This document shows positions 34,707-43,667 of a stretch of DNA of 64,000 nucleotides, piece by piece (the stretch's first letter is position 1; each line of letters starts with the position of its first letter). Below the pieces are notes generated by a model, which was not told the DNA's origin, made no database searches, and saw nothing but the letters and a program-made list of their open reading frames with translations. Origin of the DNA: Nitrospirota bacterium (lineage in GTDB: Bacteria > Nitrospirota > Thermodesulfovibrionia > Thermodesulfovibrionales > Magnetobacteriaceae); the NCBI GenBank assembly GCA_015233615.1, contig JADFXJ010000001.1:42825-106824 (forward strand), given 5' to 3'. The position numbers and the translations under genes were made by a program.

Positions 34707-36524
34707 TTATCTGATACCGTGGCTTACGGTGTTTTCATTTGTTTTCCCCCGGGTAGCCGATTCTATCTGTTTCTTCATCTGAGAGGCGACTAAAAAGGAG
34801 AGAGACCTTTGTGCAAATTCTCCCATGGGGTCTATTTCTATCACTGTGGTGAAGTATTCTTCGGCTTTTCTGTAGTCATTCAGCGAGAGGGAGCATATCC
34901 CCATGTTGTAATATACCTGTACCTGCCTGGGGGATAATCTCAAAGCCAATTTAAAGGTGTCTATAGCTTTCTTCAACTGTGCTTCCTTATCTTTAGGATT
35001 AATTTCGGATAGGCGCATGTGCAGGTAGCCGATGTTGTTATACGCGTATACGTTTCTGGGATCGGCTTTTATAGCCGACATAAAGTAATCTCCGGCTTTA
35101 GTATAATTCTGTTTTTTCAGTTCCACGTCTCCCAGGGAATTTAGTATACCCGAAGTCTGCATGAGGCTCTTAACGGGATTACGATAGGCGGTTAACAATT
35201 CCCTTTCAGCCTCTTCATAATTTTTTGCGTTTATCAGCGCCACTCCGTAGTTGGTATGTGCCAGGGTAGAATCGGGATTTTTCCTGACGGTGTCCGCCCA
35301 GATGGTGAAATCACTGTGCCAATCTTTCAGTCTTTCGGACGTAATAAGGGCCAGCAATATTATAATAATACACGATGCGGGTATGTAGAGCTTCTTTCCT
35401 CCGGGGATGGAAGATAAAAGCAAGGCTACAAGTACTGAAAATCCTACGGCGGGGAGGTACATATATCGCTCCGCCAAAGGATTTGCTATCTGTGAGATGG
35501 TTATCGACAACGATGGAGAAAGCGTAATAAACACCCACAGAAGGAAAAACAGCTCCCATTTCCTGCCTTTTATCAGCAGACCGGCGGCAAGAGCTAAAGG
35601 TAGAAACAAGACGAGCAGGTGGGCCGGGTTGTGGGGTATCTGTGGCATTACGCTCAGGTGTACCGGAGCGAGTAATTTTTCGAGGTAATAAGTGGTGCCG
35701 AGTGTCACGGCTTTTACTTTACTGTAAAGGTCCAATGAAGGCGCGAGAAATGCAGTCTCGCTGCCGGGCTTCCTGAAGAGCTCTCTTAACCCGGAGCCGC
35801 TTCTCAGGTAGAAGTAAAAGACCGTTGTAGCGAACAAAGAGGCTATGGAAAAAATGAACTCTTTCTTTCGCATTTTTCTTAATAAGCCAAAGACGAAGGC
35901 TATGCCGATGAAAGATATGGCGTTTTCTTTCGAAAAAAGTGAGCAGAGGAAAAAAAAGGCCATTAAGACAAGCGATGCCACCTTCTTTTCATAGTCGTAC
36001 AGGATGAGGCAAAGGAAGGCCAGAAGGAAAAACATGGTGGCCAGCGGGTCGGTGCGACCGGATATCCAGACGACGGATTCGGTGTTAATAGGATGGAAGG
36101 CAAATATCAACGCTCCAATGGCCGGTACGGTTATAACACGCGAGAAACTGAAGGAGCCATCGCCCGAACTTGTAATAACGGAAAATTCTATAAGTTTGGT
36201 TAGTACGAAAAAAAGAAGAAAAACGTTTAGTCCGTGGATTAGCAAGTTCGTCAGGTGGTAGCCTATGGGGTTTAAATGCCAGAAGCCGTGGTCTATTATC
36301 GCGGAGAGACCGATAAGTGGACGATAATAAACTCCACTGGAGTCAAAGAAACTGAATGGGTGCGAATGGTTGTAGGAGGAATGGTCGTTCAGTACCCCTA
36401 TGTCATCCCAGAAGAAGCCGCTCTTCAGAGACGGTATAAATATAAGAACAGCCAGTAACGCAAGGGAGAGCCCTGCCAGCAATATACGTTTATCGAATTT
36501 GTCTTTCGTAGCCATCCCTGTCAT
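34707..36524 (-). CDS. Membrane glycosyltransferase-like protein with C-terminal TPRs (TMTC/DUF1736-like)
   Basis: 605 residues. The N-terminal 400 residues hold about ten hydrophobic helices of the protein O-mannosyltransferase-like type, with acidic SGFFWDDIGVL near residue 31 and LNTESVVWISGRTDPLAT further on. The C-terminal 190 residues are tetratricopeptide repeats (TLAHTNYGVALINAKNYEEA, NVYAYNNIGYLHMRL, VQVYYNMGICSLSLNDY). Probably transfers a lipid-linked sugar at the periplasmic face; target unknown. The gene faces the glycan cluster. Confidence 0.85.
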   Translation of the reverse strand: MTGMATKDKFDKRILLAGLSLALLAVLIFIPSLKSGFFWDDIGVLNDHSSYNHSHPFSFFDSSGVYYRPLIGLSAIIDHGFWHLNPIGYHLTNLLIHGLNVFLLFFVLTKLIEFSVITSSGDGSFSFSRVITVPAIGALIFAFHPINTESVVWISGRTDPLATMFFLLAFLCLILYDYEKKVASLVLMAFFFLCSLFSKENAISFIGIAFVFGLLRKMRKKEFIFSIASLFATTVFYFYLRSGSGLRELFRKPGSETAFLAPSLDLYSKVKAVTLGTTYYLEKLLAPVHLSVMPQIPHNPAHLLVLFLPLALAAGLLIKGRKWELFFLLWVFITLSPSLSITISQIANPLAERYMYLPAVGFSVLVALLLSSIPGGKKLYIPASCIIIILLALITSERLKDWHSDFTIWADTVRKNPDSTLAHTNYGVALINAKNYEEAERELLTAYRNPVKSLMQTSGILNSLGDVELKKQNYTKAGDYFMSAIKADPRNVYAYNNIGYLHMRLSEINPKDKEAQLKKAIDTFKLALRLSPRQVQVYYNMGICSLSLNDYRKAEEYFTTVIEIDPMGEFAQRSLSFLVASQMKKQIESATRGKTNENTVSHGIR

Positions 36525-36580
36525 AAGTACTTAATCAATTTTACCACTCTAACATTTTACCACACAGGCAGCCGAAAAAT

Positions 36581-36622
36581 AAAAAAAGCCTTCCGCCGGC
36601 TTTTCACCAACAACGGAAGGCT
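36581..36622 (-). terminator. Rho-independent terminator
   Basis: Arms agccttccg (36587-36595) and cggaaggct (36614-36622) pair perfectly; read on the minus strand the hairpin is followed by seven T. It ends the transcript of the NHLP-like gene at 36649-36978. Confidence 0.8.
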
Positions 36623-36648
36623 CGTGATACAGGATATCGTTATGAGCA

Positions 36649-36978
36649 TCAGGATTCGACTGTTTCGAGCATCGCTTCTTCCCAGTATCTTCTTGGGGAA
36701 GTTTCTTTGAAGAGCACTCTGCTGAAATCTTCGAACATTTCATTAATCCAGCAATCGGAATAAGATTCATTCTCCGGGATGTGAGAAGGAATGACAAAGT
36801 GAACTGTTTCATCGGTATTTTCGAAGAATTTCATGGTTGTACCTTCAGGAAGATCTAAACCGTGCTCACGAAATACTGTAAGTGGATCCTCTAACAAGCG
36901 TTTTCTGAAATCTTCGTCTGCCAGAGCGAAAGTGAAAATATCCTTGAATTGCGTCTTTGCTTCCGCATAACCCAACAT
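36649..36978 (-). CDS. NHLP (nitrile-hydratase-like leader) family protein
   Basis: 109 residues. Residues about 18-70 follow the leader pattern of proteusin-type precursors: LADEDFRKRLLEDPLTVF, REHGLDLPEGTTMKFFENTD and VHFVIPSHIPE. The C-terminal 40 residues (SYSDCWINEMFEDFSRVLFK) would be the core but lack the usual GG cleavage motif and are not rich in modifiable residues. No maturase lies beside it. It may be a free-standing NHLP protein or an unusual precursor. It has its own terminator and a GGGGGG ribosome site. Confidence 0.72.
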   Translation of the reverse strand: MLGYAEAKTQFKDIFTFALADEDFRKRLLEDPLTVFREHGLDLPEGTTMKFFENTDETVHFVIPSHIPENESYSDCWINEMFEDFSRVLFKETSPRRYWEEAMLETVES

Positions 36979-37215
36979 ATCATATCCCCCCTTTCTGCTT
37001 TATGCGGGAATTTGCTCATATCTTATTTTGCAGGCAAAATAACTATTGCTACAAAATAACACCATCTTCCTTATTTATAATACCAGATTGCCCGCAATTA
37101 AATCTACAAATATGTTACATCGCCACATGATAGCATCCCGGGTTTTATACAATGCAGGTTAATGCAAGAGCAATCACGCTTTTCATTTCCAGCGGTTAAC
37201 AGATAAATTAAATCA

Positions 37216-37237
37216 GGGGGAGCAGCCGGGCTCCCCC
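37216..37237 (-). terminator. Probable terminator of the cytochrome gene
   Basis: Perfect arms gggggagc (37216-37223) and gctccccc (37230-37237) with a 6-base loop lie about 70 bases after the cytochrome stop. The following T stretch on the minus strand is interrupted, so this is a probable rather than certain terminator. The rest of 36979-37309 holds no gene. Confidence 0.5.
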
Positions 37238-37309
37238 GTTATTTAAAGCAGAATATGACTGAAAAAGCAAATATGCGGCTAACCACTTAAAAGTGTTAGC
37301 AAATTGAGT

Positions 37310-37738
37310 TTATTTCGTCTCCACGATATGACATTTCTTACAGTCCAAAGTCTGATGCTTCATCATCGACTTAACCTTCTCCGTCATTCCCTTAGGCCCT
37401 TTTTCTCCATGACAGGTTTTGCAGTCCATCCCCTCATGTTCGAGCATCATTTTGTTGGCAAGGGGTGTTTTCGTAACGGTCTCTTTCGCTTCCTTAATCT
37501 TCTTTGTCTTAACGTCATGGCAATCCGTACACTTTTGTCCGGGATGGTTCCCCATTTTTACGTCTTTAGGCCCGTTTTCTCCATGGCATATCCGGCAATC
37601 CATTCCAACGTGTTCCGGCATCATTTTCCACATCTCAGCTTTTGGAGCTGCTTCTTTAGCTTCGGTCGATGAAATCCCTAACATAAACAATCCTAAGAAT
37701 AAGGCAAGTACGATGGACATGGACTGAATCTTCTTCAT
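37310..37738 (-). CDS. Periplasmic tetrahaem cytochrome c
   Basis: 142 residues from ATG 37738, with AAGGAGG just upstream. A signal peptide (about 1-26, ending STEA) exports it. Four CxxCH sites are CRICH, CTDCH, CKTCH and CKKCH. The two halves are an internal duplication (MMPEHVGMDCRICHGENGPK and MMLEHEGMDCKTCHGEKGPK). It probably carries electrons in the periplasm; the partner is unknown, but the hydrogenase and haem chemoreceptor in the window fit an anaerobic respiratory lifestyle. Confidence 0.9.
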   Translation of the reverse strand: MKKIQSMSIVLALFLGLFMLGISSTEAKEAAPKAEMWKMMPEHVGMDCRICHGENGPKDVKMGNHPGQKCTDCHDVKTKKIKEAKETVTKTPLANKMMLEHEGMDCKTCHGEKGPKGMTEKVKSMMKHQTLDCKKCHIVETK

Positions 37739-37994
37739 AAATCCTCCTTCTTGCATAAACGGAAAGAATTTAATTCAGGGCAACTAAGTTGCCGTCCTCA
37801 TCAGATATTATTTAGTTTAACATAAAGTATCTTCATTTTGGAAGCATGGTATGACAGTTTATTTTTATTACAAGGCAACTACTGCCGTATCAGGACGTAG
37901 TTTATCTTTAGTTTGCGAGTTTTCGGTTTACTCACCTGAAGCGGCCCGGTTAAAGCGAAAAATGGTGGGTTAATGGTAAGTTAGCGATTCGTAT

Positions 37995-38020
37995 AAAAAA
38001 ACCCGGCATTATGCCGGGTT
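37995..38020 (-). terminator. Rho-independent terminator
   Basis: Arms aacccggca and tgccgggtt with a 3-base loop; read on the minus strand they are followed by seven T. It terminates the TM2-domain gene that ends at 38063. Confidence 0.8.
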
Positions 38021-38062
38021 CGAAGTAATGTTTCAAGGAAGGTTTCTATTAAAAAAGATTGA

Positions 38063-38287
38063 TTACCATTTAGTGATAGGGAGGTTGTCCTTGTCTTTGA
38101 ATGCGCCGAGGGAGATCATTACGAAGTCTATGAAATACCATAATCCCATTCCGCCGCCGGTGAAGAGCATTATTATACCGGTTCCTATCTTGTTTACATA
38201 AAAACGATGTCCGCCCGCCCAACCTAAAAATAAGCATATAAGAAGTGTTACCAAACGACTTTTTTCGGATACTTGTTCCTCGGCCAT
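38063..38287 (-). CDS. TM2-domain membrane protein
   Basis: 74 residues from ATG 38287, which follows GAGGAGT. Two transmembrane helices flank the polar turn typical of TM2 proteins (LGWAGGHRFYVNKIGTGI and GLWYFIDFVMISLGAF). The function of the family is unclear. Monocistronic, with its own terminator. Confidence 0.85.
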   Translation of the reverse strand: MAEEQVSEKSRLVTLLICLFLGWAGGHRFYVNKIGTGIIMLFTGGGMGLWYFIDFVMISLGAFKDKDNLPITKW

Positions 38288-38567
38288 AATATTGACTCCT
38301 CTGTGATTCATTAATCATAGGCATCCAATGGATACCTCGTATATTCATGATGTTATCATGAGTTTATAATACACCGAAGAAACCGGATTGTCTGTATCAT
38401 ATGATACAAAGTATCAATATTTTTATAACTCGCCACTCATGAAGACATATCCAGGGATTTTTGTGAGTTAACGTTTTTGTGAGTTGACCGGGCTTATGGG
38501 ACTGCGCTGACCTATACGACAACGTTAGGTCAGCGCCATTACACGTATTTAAAGGATTATCTATGGA

Positions 38568-40991
38568 TTATCTAAGGATCTTTGCCGAAAGTGTTATCGT
38601 AATTGTGCCTCCTTCCTTTAACGATGGGAAGATAAGCCCTTTGAGGGCTTCAATCAGGCATTTGGAATATTGTCCCGAACTGCCGTTAACTATTCTGACG
38701 TTGGCTGCTTTTCCTCTATAATCGATTGTGAACCTTAACGTCAACTTTGTGAACTTTATTTTTTCACCCGGTTTAGCATGGCAACAGCGGTTAAAGGCCG
38801 GCAAGCCGCTTTTTATGACGTTTTCGACGGCAGTTTTATCGATGTCCTGAGTGGTTGTTATACTTACTATTTCAACGTTAGTCTTTACCTTTTTCAACTC
38901 GCTTTGTTTCAGATCTCTTTGTTCTTTGCCATTTTGGGCGACGGTATCGGTTGTTCCGTAGCTCCCGTCTTTAGTCATGCCCACCATCTCCCCCTCAACT
39001 GCGGACTCTGGTGCAACCGCCGGCGCCGCGGGAATATTAGGCATGGGTTTTCTGGCAGCTTTGTACAGTCGGGTATGACCACTTGCCTGGCCGCCCACGG
39101 CGTAGTCGCTTACACCCTCCGGAAGCGGCAAGGGTTGTACTACGGTTTCAGCCTTCCCGTCTTTTAATCTTACCAGTGAGTCTACAGCTACGAACGACGT
39201 GTAATCCGTCAGAAGTGAGTATTTTAGTCCGAGGTCGGTGACCTCCTTGACTAGTTCGCTATCGGGTCTAAGTTTGTTGTAGTCTGCCAGCAATGCTACG
39301 CGCTGCCTTGCCCATAAGTATTTTATCGCGCTGTTGGTATTGGAAGGTTTCGCTTTGCTAACTTCGATTTTTTGCACGAATTGCCTTTCACCCGTCACGC
39401 CCTTTACGGTGATAGTTCCTTCAGGAGTTCCGCTCCACTTGCCAAAGATGACCAGTGGACGCTCGGCAAATACGTCCGGTATGGCAGGGGGTTCCACGTC
39501 TGTTATCCTGAAGTGTCCAAAATCTACTTTTATATCGGTCAATACCGGTGTGGAGATGAGCTGCCTGAACTTGTCTGCGGTTACCTCGCCCGGATTGGTA
39601 ACGATAAAGGGTTCTCCCATGCCAACCCTGGCCATTCCCTCGATTATAAAGCGGTTTACGTTTGTACCGACGCCAAAGGCGAAGACGTTGAATTTCCCGG
39701 CACTGTTGCGAATGAGTTCGAATACCTCTTTTTCCACCGTTACGTAGCCGTCGGTTATTACGACTATCGTACGTGAGGTTTTTTCGTCTCCGGGCATCGA
39801 TAGCGCTCTTTTCATCGCCGGCAAAAGTTCGGTTCCACCTCCGCCACTCTGCCTGTCTATTAACGCTGTGGCTTGTTGAACGTTCTCCGGTGTTGCATGA
39901 ACCGACCTTTCCGCCATTATGGTAGAGCCTCCCGAAAATAAGATCACGTTAAAGGTATCCTTGGTGCGAAGGCCGCTAAGAAGGTTTTTAACGAGCTTCT
40001 TTGACATCTCGAGGGGAAAACCGTACATCGAACCGGACACGTCTACGACAAATATGTATTCCCGTGGAGGTATCTGATCGGTGGTAACCCTTTCAGGTGG
40101 CTCAACCATCATCATGAAGAATTTTTCGTGCCCGTCGTCGTAAAGCAAAAGACCGGATTCGATTTTACCACCGCTTAAGCGATACTTAACGATAAAATCT
40201 TTGTTACCGGCATACTTTTCGCTGCTATCCAGTTTAACGGTAGCGACGGTTGGAGAGTCATAGGATATGTTAACCTTGTGCGAGGAAGAACTTACCTCCC
40301 TGACGGGCATTCCGGCGGAGATTTTTGTATTGATATCCAGCGTGGTTGGCGACTGTTGTCCCTCATGCAGATATGGGTTCGAAACCCATTTTTCCGTGTC
40401 CGGTGCGTTTGCCGCAGGTTGATTCGAGTAACGGGGGCCGACGACGGTTGGGTATACGAATTCGTATACACCGCTGGTTGGGAGTATATGCTCCGTGTAC
40501 TTAAGCTCTACTTTGATGACGTCTTGCGGCAGTATGTTAGCCACGTTCATCTGAAATACGTTTGGGCGTTGTTGTTCGAGCAAAGAAGCGCTTTTACCCT
40601 CGCTCTTTGCCTTTTCGTACTCCTGCCGGGCCTCTTCCCTTTTACGTATGTTTGCCGTGATGGTGCGTGTTCCAATGGTCATCTTCATACCGTAGACGGC
40701 CGCCCTGGTTGAGGCTGGAAATATATATATTGCCTCGATAGGTTTGGTGCCGTTATTTTTGTACACCTGGCTTACGGTTACGTCTGCGATAGTGCCGGCG
40801 ACGTTAACGTCGACGACGGTGGATTTCAAAGCAAAGTGGTCAAGGTACTGGGAATCCCCCTGTACGAAGAAAAACGGAGAGAGTGTTTTATCGCCGCCTT
40901 CTTCTTTCTGCGCGTTTGCACTACCGATCGTCATAATTACCGCGGCAATTATTAAAACTGCCAAAATGTTTGCCTTTCGTTTCATTTTCAT
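38568..40991 (-). CDS. VIT and von Willebrand A domain protein with TonB-like C-terminus
   Basis: 807 residues. A signal peptide (about 1-27) is followed by a VIT domain (about 45-190: STVVDVNVAGTIADVTVSQV, IYIFPASTRAAVYGMKM) and a vWA domain with the MIDAS DVSGSMYGFP near residue 320. After a low-complexity linker the last 90 residues resemble the AgmX/TonB C-terminal fold (FNRCCHAKPGEK, LRFTIDYRGKAANVRIVNGS). Likely a periplasmic or surface protein that binds others through a metal-dependent adhesion site. AAAAGGAGG precedes the start. The ECF sigma/anti-sigma pair upstream on the same strand may control it. Confidence 0.88.
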   Translation of the reverse strand: MKMKRKANILAVLIIAAVIMTIGSANAQKEEGGDKTLSPFFFVQGDSQYLDHFALKSTVVDVNVAGTIADVTVSQVYKNNGTKPIEAIYIFPASTRAAVYGMKMTIGTRTITANIRKREEARQEYEKAKSEGKSASLLEQQRPNVFQMNVANILPQDVIKVELKYTEHILPTSGVYEFVYPTVVGPRYSNQPAANAPDTEKWVSNPYLHEGQQSPTTLDINTKISAGMPVREVSSSSHKVNISYDSPTVATVKLDSSEKYAGNKDFIVKYRLSGGKIESGLLLYDDGHEKFFMMMVEPPERVTTDQIPPREYIFVVDVSGSMYGFPLEMSKKLVKNLLSGLRTKDTFNVILFSGGSTIMAERSVHATPENVQQATALIDRQSGGGGTELLPAMKRALSMPGDEKTSRTIVVITDGYVTVEKEVFELIRNSAGKFNVFAFGVGTNVNRFIIEGMARVGMGEPFIVTNPGEVTADKFRQLISTPVLTDIKVDFGHFRITDVEPPAIPDVFAERPLVIFGKWSGTPEGTITVKGVTGERQFVQKIEVSKAKPSNTNSAIKYLWARQRVALLADYNKLRPDSELVKEVTDLGLKYSLLTDYTSFVAVDSLVRLKDGKAETVVQPLPLPEGVSDYAVGGQASGHTRLYKAARKPMPNIPAAPAVAPESAVEGEMVGMTKDGSYGTTDTVAQNGKEQRDLKQSELKKVKTNVEIVSITTTQDIDKTAVENVIKSGLPAFNRCCHAKPGEKIKFTKLTLRFTIDYRGKAANVRIVNGSSGQYSKCLIEALKGLIFPSLKEGGTITITLSAKILR

Positions 40992-41218
40992 GCCCTCCTT
41001 TTATTTTTATATACTTTTAGACAGGATAGATAGAAAAAAGTTCCGGTTATTTTATTTTTATTTTTTACCGGTTACGATGGATAATTGTCTTGAACTGTGA
41101 TTAATAATGATTAAATGAAGACTATGAGTAAATAACCAATATCCGCTATCCACTTTCCAAATTATGAATCATAGTAAATCAAGAAATCATTTAAATCACA
41201 GTTCAGACATCTGAGTAG

Positions 41219-42817
41219 TTACCTAGTCGATAGTATTTCGATTTTAACGTTGATTGAGCCGCTATAACCGGTATCCGGCACATTGCCCTTAACAATGCCG
41301 ATGAGGTTCATTTTACCGACAAAGGCATTGAGCCTTTCGGAGGGTAACTCAACGGTAACGCTTTTAGGAAACCTGCCGTCATCGGTGTATGCAATGTACG
41401 TTACTTTACCGTCCAGGGATGCAGCCACATCCCTTATCCGATTGAGAGTATCAGTATAAACTCTGAGTTTTACCCGGCTTTCGTCGTATGTGGGAACTAC
41501 GGGTGAAGGGGAGGGTGGAGTTGGGGCGTTCTGCGCTGCTCCTGATGCTGCTCCCGGTGCTGCACCCATACGGTGAGCCCGGATGCCGGAATTCGAAGCC
41601 TTCCGTTTGCTTGAAAGGGAGTCGCTTTCATGGGCAGGTGCCGACTTCGCCCCGTCGACTGGTGCCTGAGCTTCCGGCATAGGGGTATCGATAGACGCCG
41701 GCTTAGCTCCTTCCTCTTCGCTGACGCTGTCCCTTGCTTCCCGGTCTTTGCTTTTTTCTTTCCCGTCTACCATGCCGATTTCATTCTTACCCGGAACTGG
41801 CTTGCCAGCCCCTCCAAAAGCGCTTCCCTTAACGTCGCTTTCGGTGACTGCTCCGTTAGGGTTTGTTCCATTAGGGGTTGATCCACTGCCATTGTTAGCT
41901 AAAGAGGATTCCTGTAACTTTACGAGTAAAGTTAAGTGAACACTCTCCTTTTGTGAAATAACCTTTGATGCAGCAACCATAGGTGCAGCCGCAGGTGTAG
42001 TAAGTGCCGGTGCAGTAACCGCAGGTGCAACGCTCGCTTCATCCTTGCCTGGAGTCTTACGAGTAGCTGCTTTTTTTGGCATGTTGGCGGCTTCACGTTG
42101 TTCATAAGGTTGTTCATAAGTTTGCTTATCAATTTGTCCATTTTGCCCATAAAGTTGTTCGTTAACATGCCTTTCTTCTGATTCCTTTTGTTTTACAATG
42201 GGGTTCGGACGCTTTTTAGCGGAATTTTCTTTAATCGCACCGACTTTTGCCGACTTTTCCTCTGGAAATGGTGATGATGGAGATGCGACTTTCGGTTCCT
42301 GGGTTGTTATGGCCTGTTCCATGGTCTTCTCCGAGGCCTTTTCCGTGGCTTTCTCCGCGTCCTTTTCTTTAGTCCTCTCTTTGGCCTTCTCTTTGGTCTT
42401 TTCCGTTGCCTTTTTCGCGGCCGTTTCCGAAACAATGACCGAAGACTGAGTGGTTAGAATCTCTTTGAAAGGTGCTACCTTAATCAATACGATAGCTATC
42501 GCTATGGATGCTACTGCACCAGCGACGCCTATGGGGATTCTGGTGTTAAATGGTAAAGCTGCCAGGGCCTTGAACCAACCCCGGGCGGTACTTTCCGGAG
42601 TGGCTTTCGTTCGGATGATAAGCCTTTCGACGAAACCACCGGGGGCATTTACTTTCCTGAGTTTTCTCAGCTTCCCGATGACTAACTTCATCGACTCGAC
42701 ATCTTCGGCACACTGCGCACAAGTGGCAAGATGCTCCTCTATGGCGTGAGCCTCTTCACCTTTTAACAGGCCGTCAACGTAGTCGTTTAACGATTCTTTT
42801 GCAAATTGACACTTCAT
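41219..42817 (-). CDS. Anti-sigma factor with zinc-finger N-terminus and DUF4349-like periplasmic domain
   Basis: 532 residues. An N-terminal zf-HC2 zinc finger (EEHLATCAQCAEDV) should bind the ECF sigma factor encoded 1 base upstream. A single helix (about 95-113) crosses the membrane. The middle (about 130-420) is long and low-complexity (KKATEKTKEKAKERTKEK; PYEQREA), encoded by repetitive DNA. The end (RVKLRVYTDTLNRIRDVAAS, VTVELPSERLNAFVGKM) is a folded sensor-like domain. It probably releases the sigma factor on an envelope signal. Confidence 0.85.
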   Translation of the reverse strand: MKCQFAKESLNDYVDGLLKGEEAHAIEEHLATCAQCAEDVESMKLVIGKLRKLRKVNAPGGFVERLIIRTKATPESTARGWFKALAALPFNTRIPIGVAGAVASIAIAIVLIKVAPFKEILTTQSSVIVSETAAKKATEKTKEKAKERTKEKDAEKATEKASEKTMEQAITTQEPKVASPSSPFPEEKSAKVGAIKENSAKKRPNPIVKQKESEERHVNEQLYGQNGQIDKQTYEQPYEQREAANMPKKAATRKTPGKDEASVAPAVTAPALTTPAAAPMVAASKVISQKESVHLTLLVKLQESSLANNGSGSTPNGTNPNGAVTESDVKGSAFGGAGKPVPGKNEIGMVDGKEKSKDREARDSVSEEEGAKPASIDTPMPEAQAPVDGAKSAPAHESDSLSSKRKASNSGIRAHRMGAAPGAASGAAQNAPTPPSPSPVVPTYDESRVKLRVYTDTLNRIRDVAASLDGKVTYIAYTDDGRFPKSVTVELPSERLNAFVGKMNLIGIVKGNVPDTGYSGSINVKIEILSTR

Positions 42818-42818
42818 G

Positions 42819-43424
42819 CTATATCTTACCCTTCAGCTTATCCCTGAGATGAAGCCTTGCTCTGGAAAGCTTTGACTTAACGGTTCCTAAATTAAACCCG
42901 GTTATGGCCGATATTTCTTCATACGAAAGGCCCTCGACGTCACGAAGAACTACGACGGTTCTCTGTTCGGATGGCAGCGACATGATCGCTTTATGGATAA
43001 TAGATTCTAACTCCTTGTTTTCGATTGCCTTATCCGGAGCCATTTTTACGTCCGGAATCTCGTACAAAAGGGGGTTTTCGCCTGCGTCTGGCTTGTGAAA
43101 CGAAAGGAGCTTTCTGAAAAAAAGGAATTCTCCCGACTTTATTTTATTATTGCAAGTGTTTACCGTGACGCGGTAAAGCCACGTCGAAAAAGATGACTGG
43201 AATCTGAAATCGCCCAACCCACCATAAACTTTCATAAATACATCCTGTGCTACATCCTCGGCTTCGTGATAATCTCCCAGGAAACGGTAACAGAGATTGA
43301 ATACCCGATCCTTGTGCCTGCGAACAATTTCATCGAAGCGTTCCCTGTTACCAAGTTGAAATTCTCTTACATATTTCTCCGTTTCGTCATTGACGCCGGT
43401 TTCCTTTATGCCGTTGTTATACAT
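42819..43424 (-). CDS. ECF RNA polymerase sigma factor (RpoE-like)
   Basis: 201 residues with region 2 (FDEIVRRHKDRVFNLCYRFL, EDVAQDVFMKVY) and region 4 (LPSEQRTVVVLRDVEGLSYE, TVKSKLSRARLHLRD). The anti-sigma gene follows after 1 base, the classical arrangement. A possible autoregulatory promoter lies just before its ATG. Probable targets include itself and the VIT/vWA gene downstream. Confidence 0.93.
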   Translation of the reverse strand: MYNNGIKETGVNDETEKYVREFQLGNRERFDEIVRRHKDRVFNLCYRFLGDYHEAEDVAQDVFMKVYGGLGDFRFQSSFSTWLYRVTVNTCNNKIKSGEFLFFRKLLSFHKPDAGENPLLYEIPDVKMAPDKAIENKELESIIHKAIMSLPSEQRTVVVLRDVEGLSYEEISAITGFNLGTVKSKLSRARLHLRDKLKGKI

Positions 43425-43452
43425 TTAGACAATTATTTTTGTTAAAAGTTCC
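43425..43452 (-). promoter_or_regulatory. Candidate autoregulatory ECF promoter
   Basis: On the minus strand GGAAC (43452-43448) and GTCTAA (43430-43425) are 17 bases apart, the pattern of many ECF promoters. The -10 abuts the ATG, so the transcript would be leaderless or start inside the gene. A second GGAAC lies 12 bases further upstream. Confidence 0.4.
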
Positions 43453-43667
43453 AAAATAGTTCCAACTTGTTTAAAGATAATACCATTTTATGATTGGAAT
43501 TTTGTAAGGTGTGTGGATTTTCCCATGAAATACTTATTGCCCAATGAAATCTCATGAATAATACCAATAAAGACTGGAATCCAGTTTCTTTTCATTCTTT
43601 ATTGCCGGGATTAATGCAAATGAGTGTAACTGCCGTTATTAGGATTATATCATTAACTTCACAACAC

